Notes under the pieces: generated by a model | Told to the model about the DNA's origin: nothing | What the model saw: only the letters and a program-made list of their open reading frames with translations | Databases searched by the model: none | In this document: in pieces, positions 25,597 to 34,637 of the stretch | How positions within the stretch are numbered: the stretch's first letter is position 1 | Layout of the letters: every line of letters starts with the position of its first letter | From: an uncultured Eggerthella sp. | GTDB lineage: Bacteria; Actinomycetota; Coriobacteriia; Coriobacteriales; Eggerthellaceae | Assembly (NCBI GenBank): GCA_900553605.1 | Contig: USDX01000005.1 | Span: 1 to 64,000 of the forward strand | Length of the DNA: 64,000 nucleotides | Direction: 5' to 3' | Program-made: the position numbers and the translations under genes

Positions 25597-27276
25597 ATGA
25601 CTGCAAACGCAACGCAGGAAAAGCAAGATATGACTCAAGAAGCTGAATGCACGAGCTTTGATGCTCTTGGGCTTAACCGAGAGATTATGGGAGCGGTAGA
25701 AGAACTAGGCTACACGGCTCCAACGCCCGTTCAGGCGGGGGCAATTCCCCAAGTGCTTGAAGGCCGTGACGTGCTTGCTGCTGCACAAACGGGTACGGGC
25801 AAAACGGCAGCATTCCTTTTGCCAACTATGAACAACCTGGCTCATGGCGAAAAGCGCCGTGTTCGCGGCCGTAGCTTGGGGTGCGGTCCGTACCTTCTGG
25901 TGGTTACGCCCACCCGCGAGCTTGCGCAGCAGATCGAATCGGTCTGTCGTACCGTCGCCAAGCATACGGGTCATTCTTCGGTCACGGTTGTGGGTGGCTT
26001 GGGATATGGTCCTCAGCGCAACGCCCTGAAGCAAGGCTGCGATATCCTTATCGCCACTCCCGGCCGCTTGATCGACTTGATGGAACAGGGAGCTTGTTCG
26101 CTTGACCAGGTTCAAGTTCTTGTTCTTGACGAAGCAGACCGCATGCTCGATATGGGCTTTTTGCCTGCCATTCGCACCATTGTGGCTGCAACTCCCGAAC
26201 AGCGTCAGACGCTGTTGTTCTCTGCGACTCTCGACGAGAGCAAGGTTGGCTCCATCACCGATTTGGTGAAAACGCCCGCTCGTATCGAGGTTGCGCCGGT
26301 TACTTCTACGGCAGACACTGTAGAGCAGTACGCACTTCCTGTTTCCTTGGAGGCGAAGAATGCGCTATTGGCTCAAGTGCTGAAAAAGGCAGGATCCGAG
26401 CGCGTAATCGTTTTCACGCGCACCAAGCATCGCGCCGATGCTTGCCGTCGTCGTTTGGTAAAGGCGAACATCACCTGTGCGGTTATCCATGGTGACCGAA
26501 CCCAGAACCAACGTGAGCGTGCTCTGCGTTCGTTCAGCGCCGGCGAAGTGGATGTTCTGGTTGCAACCGATGTACTGGCTCGCGGAATCGACATCGCCGA
26601 TGTTAACTACGTCGTCAACTTCGACGTGCCTGAAGATCCCGTCGACTACATCCATCGTATTGGCCGTACTGGCCGCGGTGGCGATGTTGGCTGGTCGCTC
26701 ACGTTCGTTACCGAGCAGGACTTCGATGAGTTCAACGACATTGAGGCCTTGATGGGCAAAACGGTGGATCTCTACGACACTGAAGGCCTTGAACTGGGTG
26801 AAAACCCTGTATTCATTGATCCTGATCGAGTTCCCGCTTCGAAGGTGCCTGGTAAAAAGGCCAAGAAGAAGCGTCGCAAGGCTCGTGAAAAGAAGGCGGC
26901 ATCGAGGCAGACGCAGGCAAGCAGCGAAGCAAGCCAGGATAGGTCTGAGGAAGCTTTCGGGGGCAACGAAAGGCCTTTTCGCTCCTCTTCGGCTAGTCGC
27001 GGTCGTAACGGTAAGCGCAATCAGGGTGCTGGCCGTAGCCAGGACAAGAAGCAGCAGGCGAAGCCTTCGCGCAAGAATGCCGTTCGCTCTTCCGATCGAA
27101 AGCGTTCGAATGGCGGCAATGGCAAGCGCCGCAATTCCGAGCGGAGCACCGAAGAAGTGCCAGCAGCGTTTAGGCCCGGCGTGCGTTCTTCTGGTGTTCG
27201 CCAAACGTCTAAGCCCGGAAAGCGTAAGCGTTCCCAGGGAGCGAAAAACCACCGCGGAAGGCGCAACAACCAATAA
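25597..27276 (+). CDS. DEAD-box RNA helicase
   Basis: ATP-dependent RNA remodelling, as in ribosome assembly or cold adaptation. The 559-aa protein carries the DEAD core in order: Q motif (TPVQAGAIPQ), AAQTGTGKT (62-70), TPTRELA, TPGRLID, DEAD at D178, SAT, ATDVLARGID and HRIGRTGRGGD (from H353). Residues about 408-559 form a long tail rich in Lys, Arg, Ser, Gly and Asn, a non-specific RNA-binding extension of the RhlE/CshA type. ATG 25597 is adopted; ATG 25630 is possible, and neither has a strong Shine-Dalgarno. It is monocistronic, with a strong terminator after it. Confidence 0.92.
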   Translation: MTANATQEKQDMTQEAECTSFDALGLNREIMGAVEELGYTAPTPVQAGAIPQVLEGRDVLAAAQTGTGKTAAFLLPTMNNLAHGEKRRVRGRSLGCGPYLLVVTPTRELAQQIESVCRTVAKHTGHSSVTVVGGLGYGPQRNALKQGCDILIATPGRLIDLMEQGACSLDQVQVLVLDEADRMLDMGFLPAIRTIVAATPEQRQTLLFSATLDESKVGSITDLVKTPARIEVAPVTSTADTVEQYALPVSLEAKNALLAQVLKKAGSERVIVFTRTKHRADACRRRLVKANITCAVIHGDRTQNQRERALRSFSAGEVDVLVATDVLARGIDIADVNYVVNFDVPEDPVDYIHRIGRTGRGGDVGWSLTFVTEQDFDEFNDIEALMGKTVDLYDTEGLELGENPVFIDPDRVPASKVPGKKAKKKRRKAREKKAASRQTQASSEASQDRSEEAFGGNERPFRSSSASRGRNGKRNQGAGRSQDKKQQAKPSRKNAVRSSDRKRSNGGNGKRRNSERSTEEVPAAFRPGVRSSGVRQTSKPGKRKRSQGAKNHRGRRNNQ

Positions 27277-27392
27277 TGCCGCTTATCCCATTTCGGGAAG
27301 TGGGCATGGATGCGCATGCGGGCGCGTGCCCTTCTCAGGCGATGCCGTTATGGCGGAAAAGCCATTGAAAGCAACTGGTATGAGCGGATAAC

Positions 27393-27430
27393 AAAGCCCC
27401 CTGATTCGTAATGAATCAGGGGGCTTTCGC
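27393..27430 (+). terminator. terminator between the helicase and ppk1
   Basis: A 15-bp perfect stem (AAAGCCCCCTGATTC and complement) around GTAAT. The A/T flanks let it serve both the plus-strand helicase and the minus-strand ppk1. Confidence 0.85.
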
Positions 27431-27487
27431 GTTCTAAGAAGACGAATCTAGAAGAGATTTATCTTCGTCTGCTTTCTGATTTTGCCG

Positions 27488-30325
27488 CTAGTCAAGCTTA
27501 CCCGTAAACAGGAATTTAATGCGCTGCCACAGGCTGGGCTTCTTCGGCACCAGTTGGATAGCTGCCTTGTCTGCTGCTTCTTCGACTTTCTTTTCCAGGG
27601 AAGGAGAAAGCTCGATGGGTGTGGCGTCGACCTTTTGGGCATTTACCCTGGCGGCCTTGGTGGCGGGTCCTGCAACACCGGGCTCGATTTCCTCGAGGCC
27701 GCGAGGAATGTTGATTTCAGCTTGCTCTGCGGCCTTTTCGGCGGCCACTCGCTGAGCCTCGGCTTCTTGTTGCGCCTTTTTCAGGGCAGCAAGTTCTGCT
27801 TCTGCCTCAGCTCTTGCCTTTGCCTCTGCCTCGGCCTTCGCTTTCAGTGCGGCTGCTTCGGCTTCTTCCTGGGCCTTCTTCAAGGCGGCAAGCTCAGCCT
27901 CTGCCTCAGCCTTCGCCTTTGCCTCTGCCTCGGCCTTCGCTTTCAGCTCCGCAGCTTCTGCTGCAGCTTTTCTGCATGCCTCCTCAGCGGCTTCCTTTGC
28001 TTCGGCTTCCTCGCGGGCTTTGCGCTCCTCTTCCTCGGCTGCCTTCATGCGCTCGATTCGAGCGAGCTCTGCTTTGCGTGCCTCTTCTTCTTCGCGCAGT
28101 TCGCTGGCGCGGCGGTAATCATCGCGTGCCTTCTGGATAAGGTAAGCCTGAGAATCAAACGATTCGGTGCTGCCATCGGCGTTTTCGCTGCAGAAGAATT
28201 CGAGCGGGGTGTATTCCAGGTCGTTCTTCAGCATGCGCAGTTTGGCGGTGTCGGAAAGCGAGATATCCAGATACTCGTTAACGCGTTCCTTCAACTCGGG
28301 ATCGTAGATGGGCCAAGCGATTTCTACGCGCTTTTCCATGTTGCGCGTCATCAGGTCGGCGCTGGAAAGGTAGAGCTCGCGATTGTCGCGCGGACCGAAT
28401 CCGTAGATGCGGCTATGCTCCAGCAGGCGACCGACTATGGAAACAACTTCAACGTTTTCGGTGTAGCCCTCAACGCCGGGAACCAGACACGATATGCCGC
28501 GTACGAACAGCGTGGTTTTAACGCCAGCCTGAGAGGCTTCGGCGATCTTGTCGATGATGTCCTTGTCGGTGATGGAATTGGTTTTGAACGACAGGCCATT
28601 GGGCTTGCCGCTTTTAGCAAGCGCGATCTGCTCATCGATCTTATGAAGGATCATCGGCTTGATCTGCAGCGGAGCAACCGAAAGCTTCTGGTATCCGTCG
28701 GAAGCGTTTTCCAGGCTCATGTTGCGGAAGAACTCTGCAGCATCCTTGCCGATTCCTTCATCGGTGGTGATGAAACTGAAGTCGGTGTAGAGCCTCGAGG
28801 TTTTCTCGTTGTAGTTGCCCGTGCCCAGCTGGGTAATGTATTGGATGCCGTTTTCGGTGTGGCGTGCAATGGTGCAGATCTTCGAGTGAACCTTGAAGTC
28901 GTGGAAACCGTAGATGACGTTGGCGCCAGCCTGCTCAAAGCGCTGTGACCATTCGATGTTGTTGGACTCGTCGAAGCGGGCGCGCAGCTCGAACAGCGCG
29001 GTAACTTCTTTACCGTTTTCTGCTGCAGTTACCAAGGCTTCTGCCAGATGGGACTGGCTGGCAAGGCGGTACAGCGTGATCTTGATCGAGAACACCGAAG
29101 GGTCGTTTGCCGCTTCGCGGAGCAGGTTGATGAATGGATCCATGCTTTCATAGGGATACATAAGCAGAGCATCGCGCTCGGCTACCTGTTCCATGATGGG
29201 TCGCTTCTTGTCGAAGCATGCTGGCCATTGCGGCGTGAACGGTTCGTTGGTGATGTCGCGAGCAAGCTCGGAATCGATCATGCCGGAAAGACCCCAGGCG
29301 TAGCTCATGTCGAGCGGGACGCTGGTGACATAGCTCTGGCAGGGCTTCAGGTCCAGACGCTTCAGAAGGAACTTTTCCGTAGCGGAGGAAAGGGGTGTAT
29401 CGGTTTCCAGGCGAACAGGAGCCAGACGTGCGCGCTTCTTCAGCATGCGCTTCATGTGCTCACGATAGTCGTAATCCAAATCTTCTTCGGTGCCATCGTT
29501 CGGATCGATGTCGGCGTTGCGCGTTACGCAGATAACGCTTGCGCGCTTGGTGGTGTACATAGAGAACACTTCATCGACAATGGTTTTGATGGCGTTTTCC
29601 AGAAGGATGTACTGAGTGCCTTCGCCGGGCAGCTTAATTACGCGCTTTGCCTGATGGGGCAGCGGAATAAGGCCGAACGTAGCATCGTCGGCGCCAATGT
29701 TCTTGCCCTTTTTCTTGCCCTTGCTTTCAGCTGATTTGGGCTTTTCGCCCGCCTCTTCGTCGCTTACCAGGCGCGCAAGAACGTACAGTGCGCCATTTTC
29801 CAGGTGAGGGAAGGGGTGACGCGAATTGATGATCTGCGGCGAAAGGTAGGGAACAACGCGTTCTTTCAGGTGCTTACGAAGGTACTCGGCCTGTTCGGAC
29901 GAAAGGTCTTCGGGCTGAAGCTGACGAATGCCGCATTCGGCCAGTTGTCCCATGATCTTGTTGTAGATGCGTTCTTCTTCTGGGTACAGCTCATGGCAGC
30001 GCTCGTAGATTGCCTGGAGTTGTTCGTTGGGCGTCATCTGCGTTTTGTTGTCGCGCAGGTCTTTGTTTACCAAAGAAAGATCGGTAAGGCTGCCAACGCG
30101 TACCATGAAGAACTCCTGCAAGTTGCTGCAGAAGATGGACACGAAGGTGAGGCGTTCGAGCAAGGGAACGTTATGATCTTCGCCTTGATCGAGTACGCGC
30201 TTGTTGAATTCGAGCCAAGAAAGCTCGCGGTTTTGCATATAGGGCAGAACGTGATGGCTCTTATGCTTGGGATGTGTTTCCGTGGTAGCAGATACACCAA
30301 CACTGGAATTCTGTTTTGCTTCCAT
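27488..30325 (-). CDS. ppk1: polyphosphate kinase 1 with long C-terminal coiled coil
   Basis: Reversibly polymerises the gamma-phosphate of ATP into polyphosphate. Residues about 25-710 are a standard PPK1: NRELSWLEFNKRVL start, the catalytic phospholipase-D-like histidines in DFKVHSKICTIARH and GRLLEHSRIYGFG, and the core GTGNYNEKTSRLYTDFS. The family is usually about 700 aa; this protein is 945 aa because of a C-terminal extension. That extension is an Ala/Glu/Lys-rich helix (EAEAKAKAEAEAELAALKKAQ-like units repeated twice, about 745-860), ending in a basic hydrophobic peptide (SLWQRIKFLFTGKLD). The tail looks like a coiled coil with a membrane- or partner-binding end. ppx lies upstream on the same strand. 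Confidence 0.93.
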   Translation of the reverse strand: MEAKQNSSVGVSATTETHPKHKSHHVLPYMQNRELSWLEFNKRVLDQGEDHNVPLLERLTFVSIFCSNLQEFFMVRVGSLTDLSLVNKDLRDNKTQMTPNEQLQAIYERCHELYPEEERIYNKIMGQLAECGIRQLQPEDLSSEQAEYLRKHLKERVVPYLSPQIINSRHPFPHLENGALYVLARLVSDEEAGEKPKSAESKGKKKGKNIGADDATFGLIPLPHQAKRVIKLPGEGTQYILLENAIKTIVDEVFSMYTTKRASVICVTRNADIDPNDGTEEDLDYDYREHMKRMLKKRARLAPVRLETDTPLSSATEKFLLKRLDLKPCQSYVTSVPLDMSYAWGLSGMIDSELARDITNEPFTPQWPACFDKKRPIMEQVAERDALLMYPYESMDPFINLLREAANDPSVFSIKITLYRLASQSHLAEALVTAAENGKEVTALFELRARFDESNNIEWSQRFEQAGANVIYGFHDFKVHSKICTIARHTENGIQYITQLGTGNYNEKTSRLYTDFSFITTDEGIGKDAAEFFRNMSLENASDGYQKLSVAPLQIKPMILHKIDEQIALAKSGKPNGLSFKTNSITDKDIIDKIAEASQAGVKTTLFVRGISCLVPGVEGYTENVEVVSIVGRLLEHSRIYGFGPRDNRELYLSSADLMTRNMEKRVEIAWPIYDPELKERVNEYLDISLSDTAKLRMLKNDLEYTPLEFFCSENADGSTESFDSQAYLIQKARDDYRRASELREEEEARKAELARIERMKAAEEEERKAREEAEAKEAAEEACRKAAAEAAELKAKAEAEAKAKAEAEAELAALKKAQEEAEAAALKAKAEAEAKARAEAEAELAALKKAQQEAEAQRVAAEKAAEQAEINIPRGLEEIEPGVAGPATKAARVNAQKVDATPIELSPSLEKKVEEAADKAAIQLVPKKPSLWQRIKFLFTGKLD

Positions 30326-30484
30326 GATTTCCCCTCTATTCTTTTCCCCAGGTTAATGGCTCATGCGCCAGTATTCTCTAGGAATTATTGTAATCGTTAA
30401 TAGTGGTTTTTCGCAGGTAATATGCCCTTTTATCGCGCAACGAATCGCAATATCTTGTGGTTTTCCTCCGCGATGATGGCGTTT

Positions 30485-31423
30485 TTAGGCGAAACTGACG
30501 GGTTTTACTAGAACACGTTCAGCCAAATAGCCCTCGCGCACACCATATTTGCAGATGTCTAAACGCTCGCCACCGCACAGCTTGAAGGCTTCGCGGATGA
30601 TGACGCAGCCGGGAATAAGCGTATGGATGCGGTCGGGAAGAGTGCGCAAAGCCTCATGGGCAAAGGCGTTGGGGTCTTCTGCGTAGCGGTTCAAGATGGC
30701 ATCGATGTGTTCGGGCAACAAGTAATTGAAGCGGTTGCCGTTGTTGCACAGATCGCCATAGAGCTTTGCGGCAGATCGGATGGAGCCGCCAATGCCGTAA
30801 AGCTGGGTGCAGTGGTATACGTCCGTTTCTTCCTTTTCTGCAAGTTCGCGGAATGCCTGCGCTATGGCATTGACTTCCTTCTGAGTGGGCATCAGCCCAG
30901 CAACGTAGTTTGCGAAGGACGAAAGCGAACCCTGCGGAATACTGGTTTTTGCAAGATCGAAGCCACCTTTGATGCTGGTGAGCTCGGTGGAACCGCCGCC
31001 GATATCGACCATGGTGCCCGCTTCGAGGTCTTGGTCGAGCTTTGCACCCAAATAGCCAAGATGTGCCTCTTCTTCGTTGGAGAGGATGCAGATGCGCTGC
31101 CCAATGCCTTCTTCGATTGCGGCCGTTGCCTTGTGCGAATTGGAGCAGTTTCGCAGTACGGCAGTCGCGAAAATGTCAATGCGATCGCAATTGAAGTGCG
31201 AAGCGCGGCGTAGGTGCGCATTGATGGTTTTAATGGCGCGCTTTACGCCTTCTTCGGTCATTGCGCCCTCTTCGACATGCGAGGCGAGGCCCGCCATCAC
31301 CTTGTAGTTCAACAGGGTGTCGATATCCTTCTTCCGCAGGGGCTCATGCGCAGCGCAACACACCTCGTAAATGCAGAGTCGGATGGTGTTAGAACCTAAA
31401 TCGATGATGCCATAGCGGGACAT
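30485..31423 (-). CDS. ppx: Ppx/GppA-family exopolyphosphatase
   Basis: Removes phosphate from polyphosphate ends or from pppGpp. The 312-aa protein has the sugar-kinase-like ATPase fold: IIDLGSNTIRLCIYEV at the N-terminus (phosphate 1) and MVDIGGGSTELT (phosphate 2). It lacks the extra C-terminal HD-like domain of E. coli Ppx, so it belongs to the short actinobacterial type. The ATG at 31423 is chosen because AAGGAGC lies just upstream. It sits 160 nt before ppk1 on the same strand and is divergent from the PPK2 gene. Confidence 0.9.
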   Translation of the reverse strand: MSRYGIIDLGSNTIRLCIYEVCCAAHEPLRKKDIDTLLNYKVMAGLASHVEEGAMTEEGVKRAIKTINAHLRRASHFNCDRIDIFATAVLRNCSNSHKATAAIEEGIGQRICILSNEEEAHLGYLGAKLDQDLEAGTMVDIGGGSTELTSIKGGFDLAKTSIPQGSLSSFANYVAGLMPTQKEVNAIAQAFRELAEKEETDVYHCTQLYGIGGSIRSAAKLYGDLCNNGNRFNYLLPEHIDAILNRYAEDPNAFAHEALRTLPDRIHTLIPGCVIIREAFKLCGGERLDICKYGVREGYLAERVLVKPVSFA

Positions 31424-31626
31424 TTCATAGCTCCTTGTTGTTAAATCTGGTGTTTTCAAACACATCATTTGATTTAACTATATTCGCGCATCGGGAAGTG
31501 GGGTAGCATCGCTTATAACGTGTTATTTAACATTTTTCTGTCATTTGCCAGGTGCGTTGCGTGCCGTGCGGGCATGCAACGGCGCAGTGGGGGCTGGCGC
31601 GGCATGGAGTAGAGGGGAGTTACGCG

Positions 31627-33327
31627 ATGCTTGATACGGTTCGTTTGGGTTCTCAGAAGGTATCCAAAAAGGAATATAAAGTTCGCTTCAAAGAATTGAT
31701 CAATAAGTTGGTCGTGCTTCAGCAGGAAGCGAAGCGCCAGGAACTTGGCGTGGTAGTGCTGTTCGAGGGATGGAAAGGTGCCGGGAAGGGCAGTCGAATC
31801 TCCGATTTGCTGTATCACCTGGATGCGCGTGACACTTCCGTGTACGTTACGGAAGATTTCGAAGGCGAAGAAGCCGAAAACGTATTGAACGAAGAGTTCG
31901 GCGCCACGGGCTATTTCCCTGTTATGCAGCAGTTTTGGAAGGCGCTCGGTCAGCGCGGAAGTATGACGTTCTACGACCGCGGCTGGTATTCGGTTGCAGC
32001 GCAGCATGTGATCAATATGCTCCCAAAGAAGGGGAAGCTTTCCAAGAAAGAACGCGCTGCGGTTGAGGCTCATACGGCGCGCATGCTTCCCTCCATCGAA
32101 GACTTCGAAACGCAGTTGCGCAATGATGGCTACCTGGTAATCAAATTCTTCTTGCACATATCTGAGCAAACCCAGCGCGAGCGTTTGGTGGGCTTGTACA
32201 GCGATCCTGCCACCAAGTGGCGTGTGACGCAGAGCGACCTTGAGCAGCTCGAGCACTACAGCCAGTCTTACCGCGTTTACGACGAGATGCTGAAGCGCTC
32301 CAACTTCAAGGCCGCTCCTTGGATCCTTCTTGATGCCTCTGATCATCGCAGGGTAAATCTGAGCGTTGCCCAGACGCTGGTAACCGCCCTGGAACGTGAG
32401 CTCTCCAGGCCGAAGAACAGTGCTGCCTTGGAGGCGGAAGCAAAAGCGAAGGAGAACTCCGCTGCTGCTGTTGCCGGTTCGGTAGCGGGAGACGAACGCG
32501 AGCGCACCGATGAGGAGAATCAGCTTCTGCGCTTGCAGGCAGAGCACGAGGCTGCGGCGATGAGCGCCCATGCGCCCACGATGACGCGCTTCATTCCCAG
32601 CGCACATATACCTTCGCTCGACGAGGTGGATCATTCGCTTGCGCTTACGCATGACGAATACAAACTTCAGTTGAAAGCCGAACAAGAGCGCCTACGTCGC
32701 ATCGAATTGGAAATGTACATTAGGCGTGTACCCATGATGATCATGTATGAAGGCTGGGATGCAGCCGGAAAGGGTGGCAGCATCAAGCGTGTTGCGCAGG
32801 CATTGGATGCGCGTTCCTACACCATTTTCCCCAGTCCGGCACCCACGAAGCCTGAACTGCTGCATCCTCATCTGTGGCGCTATTGGACGCGCTTGCCGAA
32901 GGCGGGCCACGTAGGTATTTACGACCGCAGTTGGTACGGCCGTGTGCTGGTTGAGCGCGTGGAGGGTTTTGCCAGCACCGACCAGTGGAGCCGTGCATAC
33001 GAGGAAATCAACGAGTTTGAGCGCGACATGGTCGACTGGGGTGCCATTTTGCTTAAGTTCTGGGTGGACATTTCCCCCGAAACGCAGCTTCAGCGTTTTG
33101 AGGCACGTGAAAACAATCCTGCGAAAAGCTGGAAGATCACCGCAGAGGATTGGCGCAACCGCGACAAGTATCCCCAGTATCGTGCGGCGGTAGACGACAT
33201 GTTCCGCCTCACCTCCACGCACAACGCACCTTGGATTATCTTGGAAAGCGATGATAAGTATTACGCTCGCGTGAAGGCGCTGCGTATCATCAACGAGGCC
33301 ATTGAAAAACGTCTCGGGCTGTTTTAG
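31627..33327 (+). CDS. pap: two-domain PPK2, polyphosphate:AMP phosphotransferase type
   Basis: Uses polyphosphate to phosphorylate nucleotides, probably AMP to ADP. The 566-aa protein contains two PPK2 domains, each with Walker A and lid motifs: first LFEGWKGAGKGSRI (45-58) with FYDRGWYS, second YEGWDAAGKGGSI (from about 374) with YDRSWYGRVL. Two fused domains are the mark of the AMP-phosphorylating class II PPK2. A charged linker (about 260-320) joins them. ATG 31627 follows AGAGGGGAG. It is divergent from ppx, so polyphosphate synthesis, breakdown and use are encoded together. Confidence 0.9.
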   Translation: MLDTVRLGSQKVSKKEYKVRFKELINKLVVLQQEAKRQELGVVVLFEGWKGAGKGSRISDLLYHLDARDTSVYVTEDFEGEEAENVLNEEFGATGYFPVMQQFWKALGQRGSMTFYDRGWYSVAAQHVINMLPKKGKLSKKERAAVEAHTARMLPSIEDFETQLRNDGYLVIKFFLHISEQTQRERLVGLYSDPATKWRVTQSDLEQLEHYSQSYRVYDEMLKRSNFKAAPWILLDASDHRRVNLSVAQTLVTALERELSRPKNSAALEAEAKAKENSAAAVAGSVAGDERERTDEENQLLRLQAEHEAAAMSAHAPTMTRFIPSAHIPSLDEVDHSLALTHDEYKLQLKAEQERLRRIELEMYIRRVPMMIMYEGWDAAGKGGSIKRVAQALDARSYTIFPSPAPTKPELLHPHLWRYWTRLPKAGHVGIYDRSWYGRVLVERVEGFASTDQWSRAYEEINEFERDMVDWGAILLKFWVDISPETQLQRFEARENNPAKSWKITAEDWRNRDKYPQYRAAVDDMFRLTSTHNAPWIILESDDKYYARVKALRIINEAIEKRLGLF

Positions 33328-33496
33328 CTTCGCCTCGAGTCGCGCTTGCTGCCGCGATTCCGCTTTGGCACTGGGTCGGCTTCGGCATTGTGCGGCGTTT
33401 TGGCAAAGTGGATGAGCTTGGTATGTTGCGAGCTGCTTCTTCGGGTTGGTCTTAGGCCCGCTCACTTGCTTTTCTTCGCCTGTTGGCAGAACGTAT

Positions 33497-33537
33497 GAAA
33501 TCCCTTCCTCAAATTTAGGTGGAGGGGATTTCTTTTT
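33497..33537 (+). terminator. terminator upstream of the sortase gene
   Basis: GAAATCCC and GGGATTTC arms around an imperfect middle, followed by TTTTTG. It would stop transcripts arriving from the PPK2 gene. The rest of 33328-33617 has no gene. Confidence 0.6.
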
Positions 33538-33617
33538 GTTACTATGGATTAGTTGCATCGTTGCGTTACATGCTGCGATGGCAGTTCGTTTCAGAACCAA
33601 ATGTGTGAAGGTGGTTC

Positions 33618-34637
33618 ATGCCAAAAGGCGCAAACAGACGCGGTCCATCGCAGGGGTCCCATGCTGCCCCGCAACGCCCCCAGGGCACTCTGCCCGCCGC
33701 GTATCGCTCCCAAGGGGCTACTGCCAACCAGGACATTTCCCAGTACAGCCGTGATTCCTATGGTTCAGCTGCGCGTGCAGGCCAAAGCAAAAAGGGCGGC
33801 ATATGGCGCGTGGTGTTCATCGTTTCCATCGTAGTGTTTGTGGGTGCTTTAGCAGCTTTGGGCGCTATCGGTTATCAGTATTGGGCGCAGCAAAATGCTT
33901 ACAACGGTCTGGAAGAATATGCAGAGGTGGACGATAACGCCAACCTTGCCCTTTCCGACCTGAAGGTTGATTGGGATGGTTTGCGTGCTATCAACCCCGA
34001 TATCGTAGCGTGGGTATACGTGCCTGGTACGCCTATCAATTATCCCGTGGTTCAGGGGTCCGATAATCAGGAGTACCTGCATAAGGCCTTTGACGGATCT
34101 ACTGGGTGGCTTGCTTCGGCGGGCACCATTTTCCTGGATGCCTCCAACGCCAGCGATTTGTCCGATCAGAACAATGCACTATACGGCCACCACATGAACG
34201 ATGGTTCGATGTTTGCTTCTTTGGCCGATTTCGAAGATCAGGATACGTTCGATTCACATCGCGATATCTACGTGCTAACCCCACAGGGCAATTATCGCCT
34301 TAAGACGTTTGCTTTGGTAAAGACAACGGGCAGCGACGCTATCGTTCAGACGTCGTTTGCCAATGATGCAAGCTATCAGGCATACGTGCAGGACAAGCTT
34401 AACCGCAGCGTGGTAAGCCAGAAGGGGGACACGCTGACCGCTACCGATATCAAGCAGTCAGTGCTGTTTTCTACCTGCGAATATTCGCAAAACGACGGCC
34501 GTGCGGTGCTGTTTGCCGCTGTAGTGGAAACCACGGCAGCAAATGACCCTTACCTGAGCTCGAGCACCTCGGGGACAACCGGTCTTTCGTCAAGTCAGGA
34601 CGCGGTCATGGATCGCAAATATGAGGAGGCTGCATAG
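33618..34637 (+). CDS. srtB: class B sortase
   Basis: A membrane-anchored cysteine transpeptidase that attaches proteins to the cell wall or builds pili. The 339-aa protein has a long basic, Gln/Pro/Ser-rich cytoplasmic N-terminus (1-60), one membrane helix (about 63-85, WRVVFIVSIVVFVGALAAL) and an extracellular catalytic domain. Catalytic residues are visible: H191/H192 in YGHHMNDGSMF, C287 in STCEY, and R295 in NDGR. WVYVPGTPINYPVVQG is typical of class B. A Ser/Thr tail ends the protein. No LPxTG-like substrate is nearby; instead purF starts immediately after the stop codon. Confidence 0.9.
   Translation: MPKGANRRGPSQGSHAAPQRPQGTLPAAYRSQGATANQDISQYSRDSYGSAARAGQSKKGGIWRVVFIVSIVVFVGALAALGAIGYQYWAQQNAYNGLEEYAEVDDNANLALSDLKVDWDGLRAINPDIVAWVYVPGTPINYPVVQGSDNQEYLHKAFDGSTGWLASAGTIFLDASNASDLSDQNNALYGHHMNDGSMFASLADFEDQDTFDSHRDIYVLTPQGNYRLKTFALVKTTGSDAIVQTSFANDASYQAYVQDKLNRSVVSQKGDTLTATDIKQSVLFSTCEYSQNDGRAVLFAAVVETTAANDPYLSSSTSGTTGLSSSQDAVMDRKYEEAA

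Noticed and set aside
27482..28948. 488-codon open frame on the + strand opposite ppk1
   Set aside because: It mirrors the repetitive Ala/Glu-rich end of ppk1 and gives a Cys/Leu/Gly-rich low-complexity product with no start signal.
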